Shown one piece after another: positions 50,701-58,138 of a stretch of DNA of 64,000 nucleotides. This stretch comes from Liolophura sinensis. Taxonomy: Eukaryota > Mollusca > Polyplacophora > Chitonida > Chitonidae. The notes below the pieces were generated by a model, which worked only from the letters and a program-made list of their open reading frames with translations, did no database searches and was not told where the DNA came from. Position 1 is the stretch's first letter. Each line of letters starts with the position of its first letter. The stretch spans positions 19,787,501 to 19,851,500 of the forward strand of contig NC_088303.1 of NCBI RefSeq assembly GCF_032854445.1, in the 5' to 3' direction. A program made the translations under genes and the position numbers.

Positions 50701-53097
50701 GCGCATATTAATTCTCTACAAACCACAGTTATCTCAGAATGTTTCAAAACACTGGTTGTAGAGGCAACTGAAAAGTTTGAAGAATTGGGGTACTTATTCT
50801 ATTTGATCATTGTTTAAAGAATTTCTCACTTCTACCATGGCAATCTCTTTTATCGGTGAATGAAGCTGGATTGTGTGCTTTTGGTGCCGAAATTTAAATA
50901 TTCCCAAGAGGATATTACCCTACCTTCCAAATAAATAACACCTTTATAAAACCAAAATCAAAATCAGCCAAAATTACCAACTTAGTCATGGACAAAATTT
51001 TAGGTTATTTACGACATGTACTTTAGCGCGTGCGCGCACACACCCAATACAACACAACATGCAACTGGGATTTCATTATCTTCCTGAGTGGAAGGCACCG
51101 ATGGAAAAAGATGTTGAACTAATTTAAGCAAAAAAGGAACTTTGGTAAAAATAGCCAGCTACCTGACAGAGAACTAAATTAAGTAAAATGGGAGATTTGG
51201 TAAAAATAGCCAGCTACCTGACAGAGAACTAAATTAAGTAAAATAAGAGCTTTGGTCACAGTAGTCAGATACCTGGCAGAGAACTCAATTAAGTAAAACG
51301 GGAGTTTTGCTCAAAATAGCCAACTACCTGGCAGAGAACTGAATTAAGTAAAATAGGAGCGTTGGGCACATTAGCCAGCTATCTGGCAGAGATCTAAATT
51401 GTGTAAAACAGGAGCTTTGGTCAAAATAGCCAGCTACCTGGCAGAGAACTAAATTATACAGGAGCTTTGGTCAAAATAGCCAGCTACCTGACAGAGTACT
51501 AAATTAAGTAAAATGGCAGCTTTGGTCAAAATAGCCAGCTACCTGGCAGAAATCTGAATTAAGTAAAATAGGAGCGTTGGGCACATTAGCCAGCTATCTG
51601 GCAGAGATCTAAATTATGTAAAACGGGAGATTTGGTCAAAATAGCCAACTACCTGACAGAGAACTGAATTAAGTAAAAGGGGAGCTTTGGTCAAAAAAGC
51701 CAACTACCTGGCAGAGAACTGAATTAAGTAAAAGGGGAGCTTTGGTCAAAATAGCCAACTACCTGGCAGAGAACTGAATTAAGTAAAATAGGAGATTTGG
51801 GCACATTAGCCAGCTATCTGGCAGACATCTAAATTATATAAAACATGAGCTTTGGTCAAAATAGCCAGCTACCTGGCAGAGAACTAAATTAAGTAACACA
51901 GGAGCTTTGGTCAAAATAGCCAGCTACCTGGCAGAGAACTAAATTATGTAAAAAGGGGGTTTTGGTCACAGTAGCCAGCTACCTGACGAAGAACTAAATT
52001 ATTTAAAAAAAGGAGCTTTGGTCAAAATAGCCAGATACATAATAGAGAACTAAATTAAGTAAAATGGGAGCTTTGGTCAAAGCAGACCAGTACGTGTACC
52101 AGTTTAAAATTTTGCTTGGCTAAAGCAACAGGCTGCAGGTAGCTGGTAATCACCCTGAAATTGACAATCCCAGCCAATGTAGTTTTGTCATCAAAATCAA
52201 ATTAAAAAGGTGCAGAAATCTGACTGAAAGTTGGTCTTTCATGTGCGAAAAAGTTAAAGAATTAGGGTTTATATGTTCTAGACATAAAAATTATTGCGAA
52301 CTGGTAATTACTTGTATAAACTAGAGCAGAAGTCATATTCCTTGCTATTAATGGTCAACGCGAAAGAGATCAACAATGTGTTGACTCCTTATATGGATGA
52401 TGCCACTCATGTAAGCATGAAAATTCAACAAAAATGACCAACTGGATGGAGCCACTTTACTTATTGTTCATGTAACATGTTTAACATGGCCTTGCATTAT
52501 ATCTTCATCTGAAAATCTGAATAAATTATGTTTAAGATTATTCTAGAATGCAAAGCCATCCTATTAACCATGAACAGCCTCTTTTTAATTGCAGGGCTCG
52601 TGTGGTTATTAAAACAGACGACGTACTAAGTTCTAGAACTACATGTTACTCTACATACATCAACTCCCTCGTAATGGTATCCACAAATAAGGAGCCTGTC
52701 TCAAATTATATGTGAAATCTCACAAGTGGTATTTCATCAAAACACCTGGGTATCAAAACTGAATTTAACACGAAGAAATATATTTACTTTGAAGTCTGAG
52801 AAACACACTGGTAAATGTGGTATGTCCGCGTTCAACACAGGTGTATACATTTGTGTTACCCACTGATATCTTCAGAAAATAATATCAATATGAAGGTTAG
52901 GTTTACTCAAACTGATAGTGATTAATTATTAAGTACTATCATACCGCTCATTGTGTGACCCTCCGGTCGTTCAACTATTGGATCTATGCCAGTCAACATG
53001 ACAACAATACACGTGTACGTACCACAAGCCTGTTTTCACTATCAAGGTATATCGCCGTGGAGGCGTTCTTCATAACCATTGCCAAGCTCTTCTCCAT
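35609..53097 (-). CDS. VPS9D1: VPS9 domain-containing protein 1 (complete, 14 coding exons)
   Basis: VPS9-domain proteins are guanine-nucleotide exchange factors for Rab5-family GTPases on endosomes. The assembled coding sequence is 2298 nt (765 residues) over 14 exons, all with GT-AG introns and matching phases. Residues 1 to about 80 form an MIT-like helical segment ([20 protein letters not shown], then [20 protein letters not shown]). Residues about 192-290 are a charged, probably coiled-coil region. Residues about 289-600 are one large exon with an acidic/Ser-rich middle. The VPS9 domain occupies the last 165 or so residues. It contains [16 protein letters not shown] and [18 protein letters not shown], where the Asp and Tyr match the catalytic Asp and Tyr known from Rabex-5. 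The human protein is about 630 residues, and the extra length is mostly in exon 10. Three tandem arrays lie in its introns, two of them made from its own splice junctions. Confidence 0.93.
35880..36025 (+). mobile_element. SINE family A copy in VPS9D1 intron 13
   Basis: GGTTCATGACCAG, GGGAAGGTCTGTCAGCAACC, TATAAGTGAAATATTCTTGA and TATAAAACATCAATGAAATA with a TAAA-type tail give the family A order on the plus strand. It is antisense to VPS9D1. Confidence 0.65.
36302..36406 (-). CDS. VPS9D1: VPS9D1 exon 13 (VPS9 catalytic Asp)
   Basis: Phases are 2 to 2. It encodes [20 protein letters not shown] and [14 protein letters not shown], the most diagnostic VPS9 motif. The Asp of GADDLLP corresponds to the Rab-activating aspartate of VPS9 domains. 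Confidence 0.95.
36464..36583. repeat. 45-bp repeat, three copies (site 2)
   Basis: GCCAATGACAC(C/T)AGACATG units lie at 36464, 36509 and 36554, in VPS9D1 intron 12, starting 57 bp upstream of the exon 13 acceptor. The unit is the same as at 34231-34363 beyond the gene's 3' end. Confidence 0.85.
37391..37475 (-). CDS. VPS9D1: VPS9D1 exon 12 (VPS9 domain)
   Basis: The acceptor is GTCTTACAG and the donor is GTAAGAAT. Phases are 1 to 2. It encodes [20 protein letters not shown] and SKKQPN, continuing into the catalytic segment in the next exon. Confidence 0.92.
37703..37914 (-). CDS. VPS9D1: VPS9D1 exon 11 (VPS9 domain)
   Basis: Phases are 2 to 1, with acceptor GTAACCAG and donor GTGAGAAC. It encodes [20 protein letters not shown], then [20 protein letters not shown] and KLECL. 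The P..K...L motif marks entry into the VPS9 core. Confidence 0.92.
38425..38645 (+). repeat. Dispersed repeat family C, copy 2
   Basis: It lies in VPS9D1 intron 10 and is collinear with 3955-4145 (CATTCTGAGAGAACTA, GTGTAGAGAAATAA, TTGCACAGTTT). It extends further right with ATTGAAAAGGTTGAAGATTT, which is shared with the reversed copy at 50575-50775. Confidence 0.65.
38822..39754 (-). CDS. VPS9D1: VPS9D1 exon 10 (large, acidic/Ser-rich)
   Basis: This 933-base exon starts with [20 protein letters not shown] and ends with [16 protein letters not shown] at donor GTAATAG. The two ends are conserved-looking helices that frame the VPS9 region. The middle (about 200 residues) is low complexity, with runs of Ser/Asn, Asp/Glu, Lys/Gly and [11 protein letters not shown]-like acidic stretches, and is probably disordered. 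The 169-codon open frame on the opposite strand is a shadow of this exon. Confidence 0.93.
40085..40170 (-). CDS. VPS9D1: VPS9D1 exon 9
   Basis: The acceptor is TTTGTTCAG and the donor is GTATGAC. Phases are 0 to 2. It encodes [20 protein letters not shown] and HQLITEIL, a helical segment before the central exon. Confidence 0.9.
40595..40682 (-). CDS. VPS9D1: VPS9D1 exon 8 (NAGNAG acceptor)
   Basis: It encodes [20 protein letters not shown] and QILAYEQDM before donor GTAAGTG. The acceptor region reads TATGTAGGAG, so splicing after TAG (exon start 40682) or after GAG (40679) both keep the frame and differ by one Arg. The acceptor and first bases are repeated in the adjacent intron array. Confidence 0.9.
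40683..41270 (-). repeat. Minisatellite built on the exon 8 acceptor
   Basis: About 10-12 units of 42-58 bp fill the intron next to exon 8. On the gene strand each reads roughly TGTATTTGTGAAGTAGGAGG followed by TTCCTATCCCTGATATG. The true junction reads TGTATTTGTTATGTAGGAGG followed by TTTTCTGTCCC, so the intron end, the AG and the first exon bases are part of the unit. Copies begin at about 40719, 40772, 40814, 40870, 40925, 40980, 41022, 41078, 41131 and 41174, with degenerate ones beyond. Confidence 0.85.
41520..41572 (-). CDS. VPS9D1: VPS9D1 exon 7
   Basis: The acceptor is GCATTCAG and the donor is GTGAGTG. Phases are 0 to 2. It encodes [17 protein letters not shown], a heptad-like, strongly charged helix. 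Confidence 0.9.
41861..41923 (-). CDS. VPS9D1: VPS9D1 exon 6
   Basis: Sixty-three bases in phase 0 to 0 lie between acceptor TTTTTTTGGCAG and donor GTATCC. It encodes [20 protein letters not shown] followed by Ala, the start of the charged helical region. Confidence 0.88.
42165..42398 (-). mobile_element. SINE family A, long copy in intron 5
   Basis: GAGTTTTACGCCATACACGA, GGCAGCCAGCATTTTGGTGC, AGACCATCCAAAGATTGCTG and TGGACTTGAACTCACGGCGA are present. It ends with a tRNA-like head complement, GATAGCATGCTCACCAC. The TTGAACTC block resembles a B-box complement. It has the same sense as VPS9D1. Confidence 0.65.
43800..43995 (+). repeat. Dispersed repeat family D, copy 2
   Basis: TTGCTTGATTCTCATGGATT, GTGAAATTTGATTTTATTTC, AAAGTGTTGGCATCGAA and GGTCAAACTTTA match 9170-9370 in the same orientation. 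Confidence 0.6.
44098..44206 (-). CDS. VPS9D1: VPS9D1 exon 5 (source of the 91-bp array)
   Basis: The acceptor is CCTTGTTTCAG and the donor is GTATGTAC. Phases are 2 to 0. It encodes [20 protein letters not shown] and [16 protein letters not shown]. Only this copy has the complete exon with a donor. Its first 56 bases and the preceding 35 intron bases are the unit of the array just upstream. Confidence 0.92.
44207..45445 (-). repeat. 91-bp array of intron end plus exon 5 start
   Basis: The acceptor-like TTTCAGACCTG (plus-strand GTCTGAAAC) occurs at 44205 (the real site) and then every 91 bp: 44296, 44387, 44478, 44569, 44660, 44751, 44842, 44933, 45024, 45115, 45206, 45297 and 45388. Each unit is 35 bp of intron 4 end with the AG plus 56 bp of exon 5 start, and there is no internal indel. 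A partial unit follows to about 45445. The units lack the exon 5 donor. Open frames through the array are repeat by-products. Confidence 0.95.
45627..45852 (-). CDS. VPS9D1: VPS9D1 exon 4
   Basis: The acceptor is TTTTCAG and the donor is GTACGTG. Phases are 1 to 2. It encodes a linker of about 75 residues, including [20 protein letters not shown] and [19 protein letters not shown]. No domain is recognised. Confidence 0.88.
46512..46604 (-). CDS. VPS9D1: VPS9D1 exon 3
   Basis: The acceptor follows a (TTG)n tract ending TTGTAG, and the donor is GTACCAG. Phases are 1 to 1. It encodes [18 protein letters not shown] and [12 protein letters not shown], the third helix of the MIT-like region. Confidence 0.92.
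46896..46968 (-). CDS. VPS9D1: VPS9D1 exon 2
   Basis: The acceptor is TTTGTCAG and the donor is GTATGTAC, with phases 0 to 1. It encodes [20 protein letters not shown] and continues into ATEIG, the second MIT-like helix. Intron 1 upstream is about 6.05 kb and holds a SINE copy and the 55-bp array. Confidence 0.92.
47508..47712 (-). mobile_element. SINE family A copy in intron 1
   Basis: AGTGTTTTACGCCATACTAA, AGCCAGCATTATGGTTGGAG, AAGTGGACTTGAACCTGGCG and TACTACGCTAACCTCTCGGC follow family A order. The tRNA-like head complement is at the right end. The sense is the same as the gene. Confidence 0.7.
47713..50574. other. VPS9D1 intron 1, unique part
   Basis: There is no exon or gene inside. 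An A-run lies at about 48592-48613, and there are ACATGTA-rich stretches near 47940-48240. Short open frames such as 48815-49036 have no motif. Confidence 0.45.
50575..50775 (-). repeat. Dispersed repeat family C, copy 3 (reversed)
   Basis: Reverse complement of the family C order: AATCTTCAACCTTTTCAACC, ATGCAAGCTTCATAA, ATTAATTCTCTACA and CTCAGAATGTTTCAAAACA. It lies in VPS9D1 intron 1. Confidence 0.65.
51125..52085. repeat. 55-bp minisatellite in VPS9D1 intron 1
   Basis: About 17-18 units of about 55 bp contain AGCTTTGGTCAAAATAGCCA, GCTACCTGGCAGAGAACT and AAATTAAGTAAAA. Spacing is 55 bp in good stretches (51847 to 51902). On the gene strand each unit reads TTTAGTTCTCTGCCAGGTAG, which resembles a 3' splice site immediately followed by a 5' splice site. 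Some units have the variant GGGCACATTAGCCAGCTATC at irregular intervals. Confidence 0.85.
52086..53022. other. VPS9D1 intron 1, promoter-proximal part
   Basis: It includes a copy (about 52192-52310) of the dispersed repeat also seen at 19262-19360. Nothing coding is seen; an open frame at 52955-53164 is antisense to exon 1. Confidence 0.4.
53023..53097 (-). CDS. VPS9D1: VPS9D1 exon 1 (start codon)
   Basis: Twenty-five codons run from the ATG at 53097 to a GTACGT donor, ending in phase 0. It encodes the first MIT-like helix, with the family pattern A..LD..NR just before the junction. The start was chosen because it is the first ATG in the frame and matches the usual family start distance from the EAY..YL motif. 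Confidence 0.85.
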
Positions 53098-53405
53098 CTT
53101 GACAGTTTGTAGTCAGGCTGCTTCCCCTGAAGATCTGGCTGATCGAAATTTTTCTTCCTCCTAACCACATGCCACATGAGATGCAGGAGAGACTGACAGC
53201 GAGGTCAAGGTCGAAATATAGCTAAGGCACAAAATCTTTTAAAAGCCTAAAAGTGTATAAGCAATTTATATTTAGGTGAAATCAAATGTTATGCATGAAG
53301 GGTATATTACTGCATACTACAGAATAATCTATGATGGAAATCTCGCCGCATTAAGCACTATATGAGGATGGTAGTTTAGAGATTAATTGTAGGTTAGCGT
53401 CAAAG
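53098..53405. promoter_or_regulatory. Shared bidirectional promoter region (VPS9D1/ACIN1)
   Basis: Only 308 bp lie between the two start codons, which point away from each other. The segment must hold both 5' UTRs and the core promoters. No TATA box is obvious at a fitting position. Scattered CpG is present near 53340-53350, and CpG is dense from 53405 into ACIN1 exon 1. The role is inferred from geometry. Confidence 0.6.
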
Positions 53406-53539
53406 ATGGCGGACGAGGAAATTTTGGTGGACGGGCGCGCACTTTCAGACCTACGTGTGGTCGATCTGAAGAAAGAGCTCGACAAGCGAGGGTTGTCAAA
53501 AGTGGCAGCAAGTCACAGTTATCCGAAAGACTAAAAACG
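53406..53539 (+). CDS. ACIN1: ACIN1 exon 1 (SAP domain, frameshifted)
   Basis: As written, the frame runs 42 codons to a TAA at 53532-53534. From about 53505 the next frame continues the SAP domain (SKSQLSERLKT) up to a perfect GTAAGT donor. The exon is 134 bases; one more base gives 45 codons and phase 0, which is exactly what exon 2 needs. The gap falls at a GG run (GTGGCAGC), where GTGGGCAGC would be expected. A sequencing or assembly error is more likely than a null allele. Confidence 0.85.
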
Positions 53540-56500
53540 GTAAGTTGATTTATTGCGATCGTCGCCGATATCGTATCTTAGGGTGAACTGTTAAGTCGTT
53601 GTTGTTGGCAGGCATTTATTTTGTAAAGAAACAACAACAACACCTACTGTTGCATGTAGAGTACCTTGTAAAAGCTGTATGTCTCTCCTTCTTATTCTAC
53701 TTCGATCCTTGTAATTGTATGGTTCCTGGACGGTGGCAGTAAAGCTGAAGCTGCTCTTTTGGTTACTTGACAGCTGCTATTGCGCCAGATCATTGAAAAC
53801 CCAGCTTTTTATAAACGTCTGTGTGAGCAACAGTTCGAAGTAGCAAAGCAGCGAGCAGACCAGAATAGCAGATGAAACGAGTTTGTCCAGACCTGAGAGA
53901 GGTCAGCTACTCATGTGTGTCTGCAACAGAGAAACTACTGGCTGGACATCTATTGGCAGTTGTGAAGAATAGGTTGATCCTTTTGTTAGTCATTGAGCCT
54001 GTTGTCAGATGTTCAGTGTGAGAAGTTAAATCTTCAAAGAATTGAAGTCACTTTACCATGTGACAAAAACCATAACTTTAAAATTCACCATCTATCAAGC
54101 AAAAAAGAGCACAGTTCAAGCTATCCATAAATATATAATACATCGTGATTTAATATAATTTCAGACCCATTTCTTGGACAGGTCAAAAGGAATTGACAAC
54201 CACAAATACTGGCCTGGGAAGTGGGCTGTCTGCCCTGTTGTCCCTGTTTGCCCGGCCAGATTTGGTCAAGGAGCTAAACAGCAGAACAGTTGTGCTCGCA
54301 GTCTTCAGTCTGGTCCAAGAAATAGACCTTGCAAAGCAATTCTTCATACTAATGTATATTTCTGGATAGCTTGGAATGTGCTCTTTTTGACTAGTTTCTG
54401 TGTTATGGTCACTCGTGTGTAGCCAAATCTGGTCTTCACACCCGTCCGGTCCATCATTCCGGTCTTTAGGCTGGCCCCAAACATCTAAACTCTGAGTATT
54501 TTCCTGTCTGCACATACTTGTGAACATGTAACTTCTGTGAACAGAGTAACCATGAGAATTATGATGCAAAACTTTCTAATGTGTCTTGGCCATTGAAGAA
54601 GTATATTTTACAACTGTCACTGGCACATGTAGTTGTACATTGTAATTGACCTCTTACCACAAAGAGAAGTCCCATGATAACATTGCATGTTTGTGTTATT
54701 TCCTCTTCTGAAAGTTTTCACATGGCCGTGTCCATGATGCATTTTGTGTTTGATGTAGTGGAAATCACAACAACAAAAAATAAATCACAAAGATATTTGA
54801 AATAAACTTAAGTAAAATAATTTCTTATTGTTTAGGTCTTAAATTATAGACTCTCTGCTAAGGAGTACTTTAAGAATGTTCATTCTCTTTAAGAAATAAA
54901 TTTTAATGTGATACTTGTGCAGTATCTGCAAGCAAGGCTTCTATGTGAAAATATCCATTTTTTTTTCATTATCAGTGAAGGAGCTGCATGGGTGCCATGA
55001 TATTAATATTGATATATATTTAAACTATGACTTAAACTAGATCTAAACTGGTCTTGACTCACATCATAGCCATCTCCTGCGATGGCAAGTTCTGGCTAGG
55101 GTCCTGCTTTACAATGTGTGCGACTTGTACCTTGTCAGTCATTTATAATCAATGCAAGTTTCCAGACAGTTTAAGTCAAACAGGAAGTATTGTGAATTTT
55201 GCACAGTTGTATCCATACAGAGTTATCTCCTATATTCATGTCACAAGTGATTCTGAATATCAACATGAAATAACATGTATGTATGCATGTAGAAACTGAT
55301 GTATATCTTTATTTTCCTAGGTGTATTTGTTACTCTTTTTTTTTTTTCAATTTTTTATGCATTTTTGGAGGCATAAATTACGCCAATACACCCCTTATTT
55401 GGAGCACTGATGCAGGTTGTTCTGTAGTTCTGGTCAAATTATTGACCATTAGCATTGTTCTGATTAGCTTTTGCATTCATCTGCCATCCACAATGTACAC
55501 CAACAATTGTACTAATTGATGTCTTCATACATATGCATTCTGTCTTACTACAGTTCATTCTTGATGAAAGGCAGGGAGGCAGCAACAGTGCAGATGGAGA
55601 TGGTAAGACTAGTTTATACACAATATTAAAAAGTTACCAGATAGGTATCTCGGAATTAGTCATGACACTGTGACATTTCCAGTGTTCTGATTAGGCCATG
55701 AGTCTTGTTGACAAATGCTAAAACATAATCTTGTTGAAAGATGCTAATGATTTGCAAATATTGAAAAAAAAAAAGAAAAAAAAAATCAGTCTGCATTTCA
55801 TGCAAATCTGACATCAGATGCTCAATTATTATATCCTAAAATAGCTGTAAATGCACAAATCTAACATGTTCAATGCCCAGTTATTAGGTTCTAAAGTAGA
55901 TGTACATAAACAAAGCCAAGTCTGATGTCTTACATGCCCAATTATTATGTTCTAATGTAAAGTGCTTGTGCGGCCGATTATGTGCAGGTACTGACATTGT
56001 TATTCAGCCGAGGCCTTATGTCAGGAGGTTTGCCACATATCTAGAAAAGGGCAGTGGTTTACTCTGAGCCATATGGTTTCTTCCACCTGATCTTCTTGCT
56101 ATCATACCCTCTCTGGAAAAGAGAAGGCATTCACACTGATTGCATTTGGTAAAAGTATATTGCTTTCCATTTGGTCAAGGAATGTCATGTCATAAATAGG
56201 CAATAAAGACTCCAGAACAGGATGAATCTGTTTTGAGATGTACACATTTTAACACTGGAAAATTTGACTGCCCATTTGTCTTTATCTCCTACATTTCATT
56301 TGGGTGTGTTATTTTGTAATTTGCTCATATTTTGAAATCTAAAATGAAAGATTCATTCTTTCCAAAAAATAAGATCATGAAACTCTAATGTTTCATAAAC
56401 CAAGGGAGAGGCTTGTGACTGATGAATTTATTTTAGTATATCAAACATTTAAAACCATGTATATTATCCTCTGAAAATATTTGATTTTATTATTATATTT

Positions 56501-57036
56501 GTATGATATGCTGTTGTTTGATTATCAAAAGCAGGGTTGGAGTTCATGATTTCTCACAATTTTTGGCCATAACTCATCTTTTTTTGGTTTTTTCTTTCTT
56601 TCAGACGGAGTGTCAAATGAAGTAAGTCCTTTTTTATGTTTTCTGTTGCTATGTGACGAGATGTTTGCACAAATTTTTGTACATATTACTAGCACGTGGA
56701 TACATGCGTACAATTTTGTCTTCAGATTTTTAGCCTGCTGACAGGAGTGAATGCTTTCTATGAATTGGTCATGTAAATATACATAGCAGATGCTTCATAA
56801 GGAAAACCAGTGGTAGATAGCGATACAGCAACAAGAATTAGTTGCAAACTTAATCTTTGATATTTTGCTGTCCAAAACAGTTGATCTGCTGGTTTCTTTA
56901 TACCTTCATTGGCTTTGATTGTTTTGTCTTCATTTGTAGAAGATTGTCCCTGAAGAAAATGAATATCTGAAGCAATATTTTGAACAAAAACGCCAGTTGT
57001 TAGAGAGCCAGAGGGAGGCTCGGAAAAAAATCGAAG
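53406..57036 (+). CDS. ACIN1: Acinus-type SAP protein, 5' part (apparent one-base deletion in exon 1)
   Basis: Acinus is a nuclear RNA-binding protein of the ASAP/PSAP complexes (with RNPS1 and SAP18) that associates with the exon junction complex and acts in splicing and apoptosis. Four exons are seen. Exon 1 encodes MADEEILVDGRALSDLRVVD and LKKELDKRGLSK, the first half of a SAP domain close to the acinus N-terminus. Exon 4 encodes ENEYLKQYFEQKRQLLESQR, matching the conserved helix after the SAP domain. Phases are consistent only if exon 1 regains one base near 53504. The Ser/Arg-rich middle, RRM and RNPS1-binding parts are not found and should lie downstream of the window. Confidence 0.82.
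53540..55553. other. ACIN1 intron 1
   Basis: It contains no recognised exon or element. Open frames at 54174-54422 (plus) and 54183-54569 (minus) overlap each other and lack motifs. Confidence 0.5.
55554..55602 (+). CDS. ACIN1: ACIN1 exon 2
   Basis: Forty-nine bases lie between acceptor CTTACTACAG and donor GTAAGAC, encoding FILDERQGGSNSADGD. Phases are 0 to 1. It directly follows the SAP helix (LKT-FILDE), like the LKGALMLE of vertebrate acinus. Confidence 0.8.
55603..56604. other. ACIN1 intron 2 with a weak ~60-bp repeat
   Basis: Three diverged copies of a roughly 60-bp unit lie at about 55820-55970, marked by CAATTATTATATCCTAAA, CAGTTATTAGGTTCTAAA and CAATTATTATGTTCTAA. Nothing else is recognised. 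Confidence 0.45.
56605..56621 (+). CDS. ACIN1: ACIN1 exon 3 (17-nt microexon)
   Basis: Seventeen bases between a strong pyrimidine tract ending TTTCAG and donor GTAAGTC encode DGVSNE across the junction. Phases 1 to 0 fit both neighbours exactly. Skipping it would shift the frame. Confidence 0.7.
56940..57036 (+). CDS. ACIN1: ACIN1 exon 4
   Basis: Ninety-seven bases between acceptor CATTTGTAG and donor GTAGGTT encode KIVPEENEYLKQYFEQKRQL and LESQREARKKIE, ending in phase 1. This is the charged helix that follows the SAP domain in acinus (the family has KQYLEKQQELLRQR). Confidence 0.88.
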
Positions 57037-57260
57037 GTAGGTTCCTTAGTTACTTAAAGTGATTACATTTCAGCTGTAAAATGGCCAAAAGGTAAATACA
57101 TTGATGGTTCATGTGCTGTCAGTCTATGATGGCGCCCATCAGCCAGCCATTCAATCCATCTCTTCTTCCTGCAAAGAATTTGCGCATCTTTGTGAAAAAT
57201 TATTTCTGAAGTCTATATTTTTTTTTAAAGATTTTTTTTCTTCTTTCCTTTGTAGTGTTT

Positions 57261-57270
<10 letters not shown>

Positions 57271-57295
<25 letters not shown>
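57271..57295. repeat. (TA)n microsatellite
   Basis: Alternating TA of about 25 bp lies in the sequence following ACIN1 exon 4. Confidence 0.9.
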
Positions 57296-57775
57296 GAGTG
57301 TGGAGTGAAGTATGTTCTTTCTATGTGTCTGTGATTTATCAGAGTTGTGGCCCCTTAGCTCACATCTTGTAACTTCACTGTAGCTAGCTTGCCCAGATTT
57401 TGTGAGACCACATCTTGAGTTTGAAATGAAGTATATTGGTAGTGATATACATATTATGCTGAGCATATTTTCTTATTTATACTTTTAACATTTAGTGAAC
57501 TCAGCCTTTAAGCTCAAACGACACAGTCTTAGATTTCACTGATCATAGAAAGAACTAAAATTATTTTCCGTTGACTTACTTCTCCTAATTACTGATTTCC
57601 ATTATGAGTATTACAGAAAAACATTTTGAGTGGTTAAAAGTCAATGTATGTGTGATGATTTTGTGCTTGTACAATATAACACACATCCAGAGGGCACGTC
57701 GCTCAAAACCATCAGTTGTAGAGTGCCCTTCTCTCACTGACCTTAGGGGCCTTTCCGCCTTGGCGACAAATGTTT

Positions 57776-58138
57776 GAATGAATGAATGCTTGGGTTTTAA
57801 TGTCATACTTCACATTTTTCAGTAATATGACGACAGGGAGTCATTGGGTGCATGTACATATACGTATATGTACATATATTGTGGCAGGGCGAGTCCATGT
57901 CACCAAAATGTTGCTTCCACTGAAGTATCGTGCTGAAGACACCAGACATGACACCCCATCCAGTCACATTATACTGATACTGGACCAAGCAGTCTTGTTT
58001 CTTTGCTCTAACCTCTCAGTGCTAAGCGTCAAGCGAGGCAGCAAGAAGTACCATTATTTAAGTCTTTGGTATGACCCGGGTTTGATCCCAAGTCTCCCGA
58101 CTTCGAGGCAGATGCTCTAACCATTAGGCCATCGAAGC
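57776..58138 (-). mobile_element. SINE family B (subfamily 2), full-length with tRNA-like head
   Basis: On the minus strand it starts TCGATGGCCTAATGGTTAGA (A-box TGGCCTAATGG) and has GGGATCAAACCC (B-box-like) at the usual tRNA distance, which makes it a tRNA-derived head. The head resembles tRNA-Arg (GGCCTAATGG). The body carries the GTGTCATGTCTGGTGTCTTC and GTCATATTACTGAAAAATGT blocks shared with 33408-33665. Its 3' end is an (ATTC)n-type tract. Confidence 0.8.

Noticed and set aside
53484-53495. Alternative ACIN1 exon 1 donor at TCAAAA/GTGGCA that would avoid the frameshift
   Set aside because: It would keep the frame but delete the second SAP helix, while the downstream GTAAGT donor is far better and the shifted frame clearly encodes that helix.
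57776-58138. Functional tRNA gene on the minus strand
   Set aside because: A- and B-box-like motifs are present, but the acceptor and anticodon stems do not pair properly and a SINE body follows; it is a tRNA-derived SINE head.
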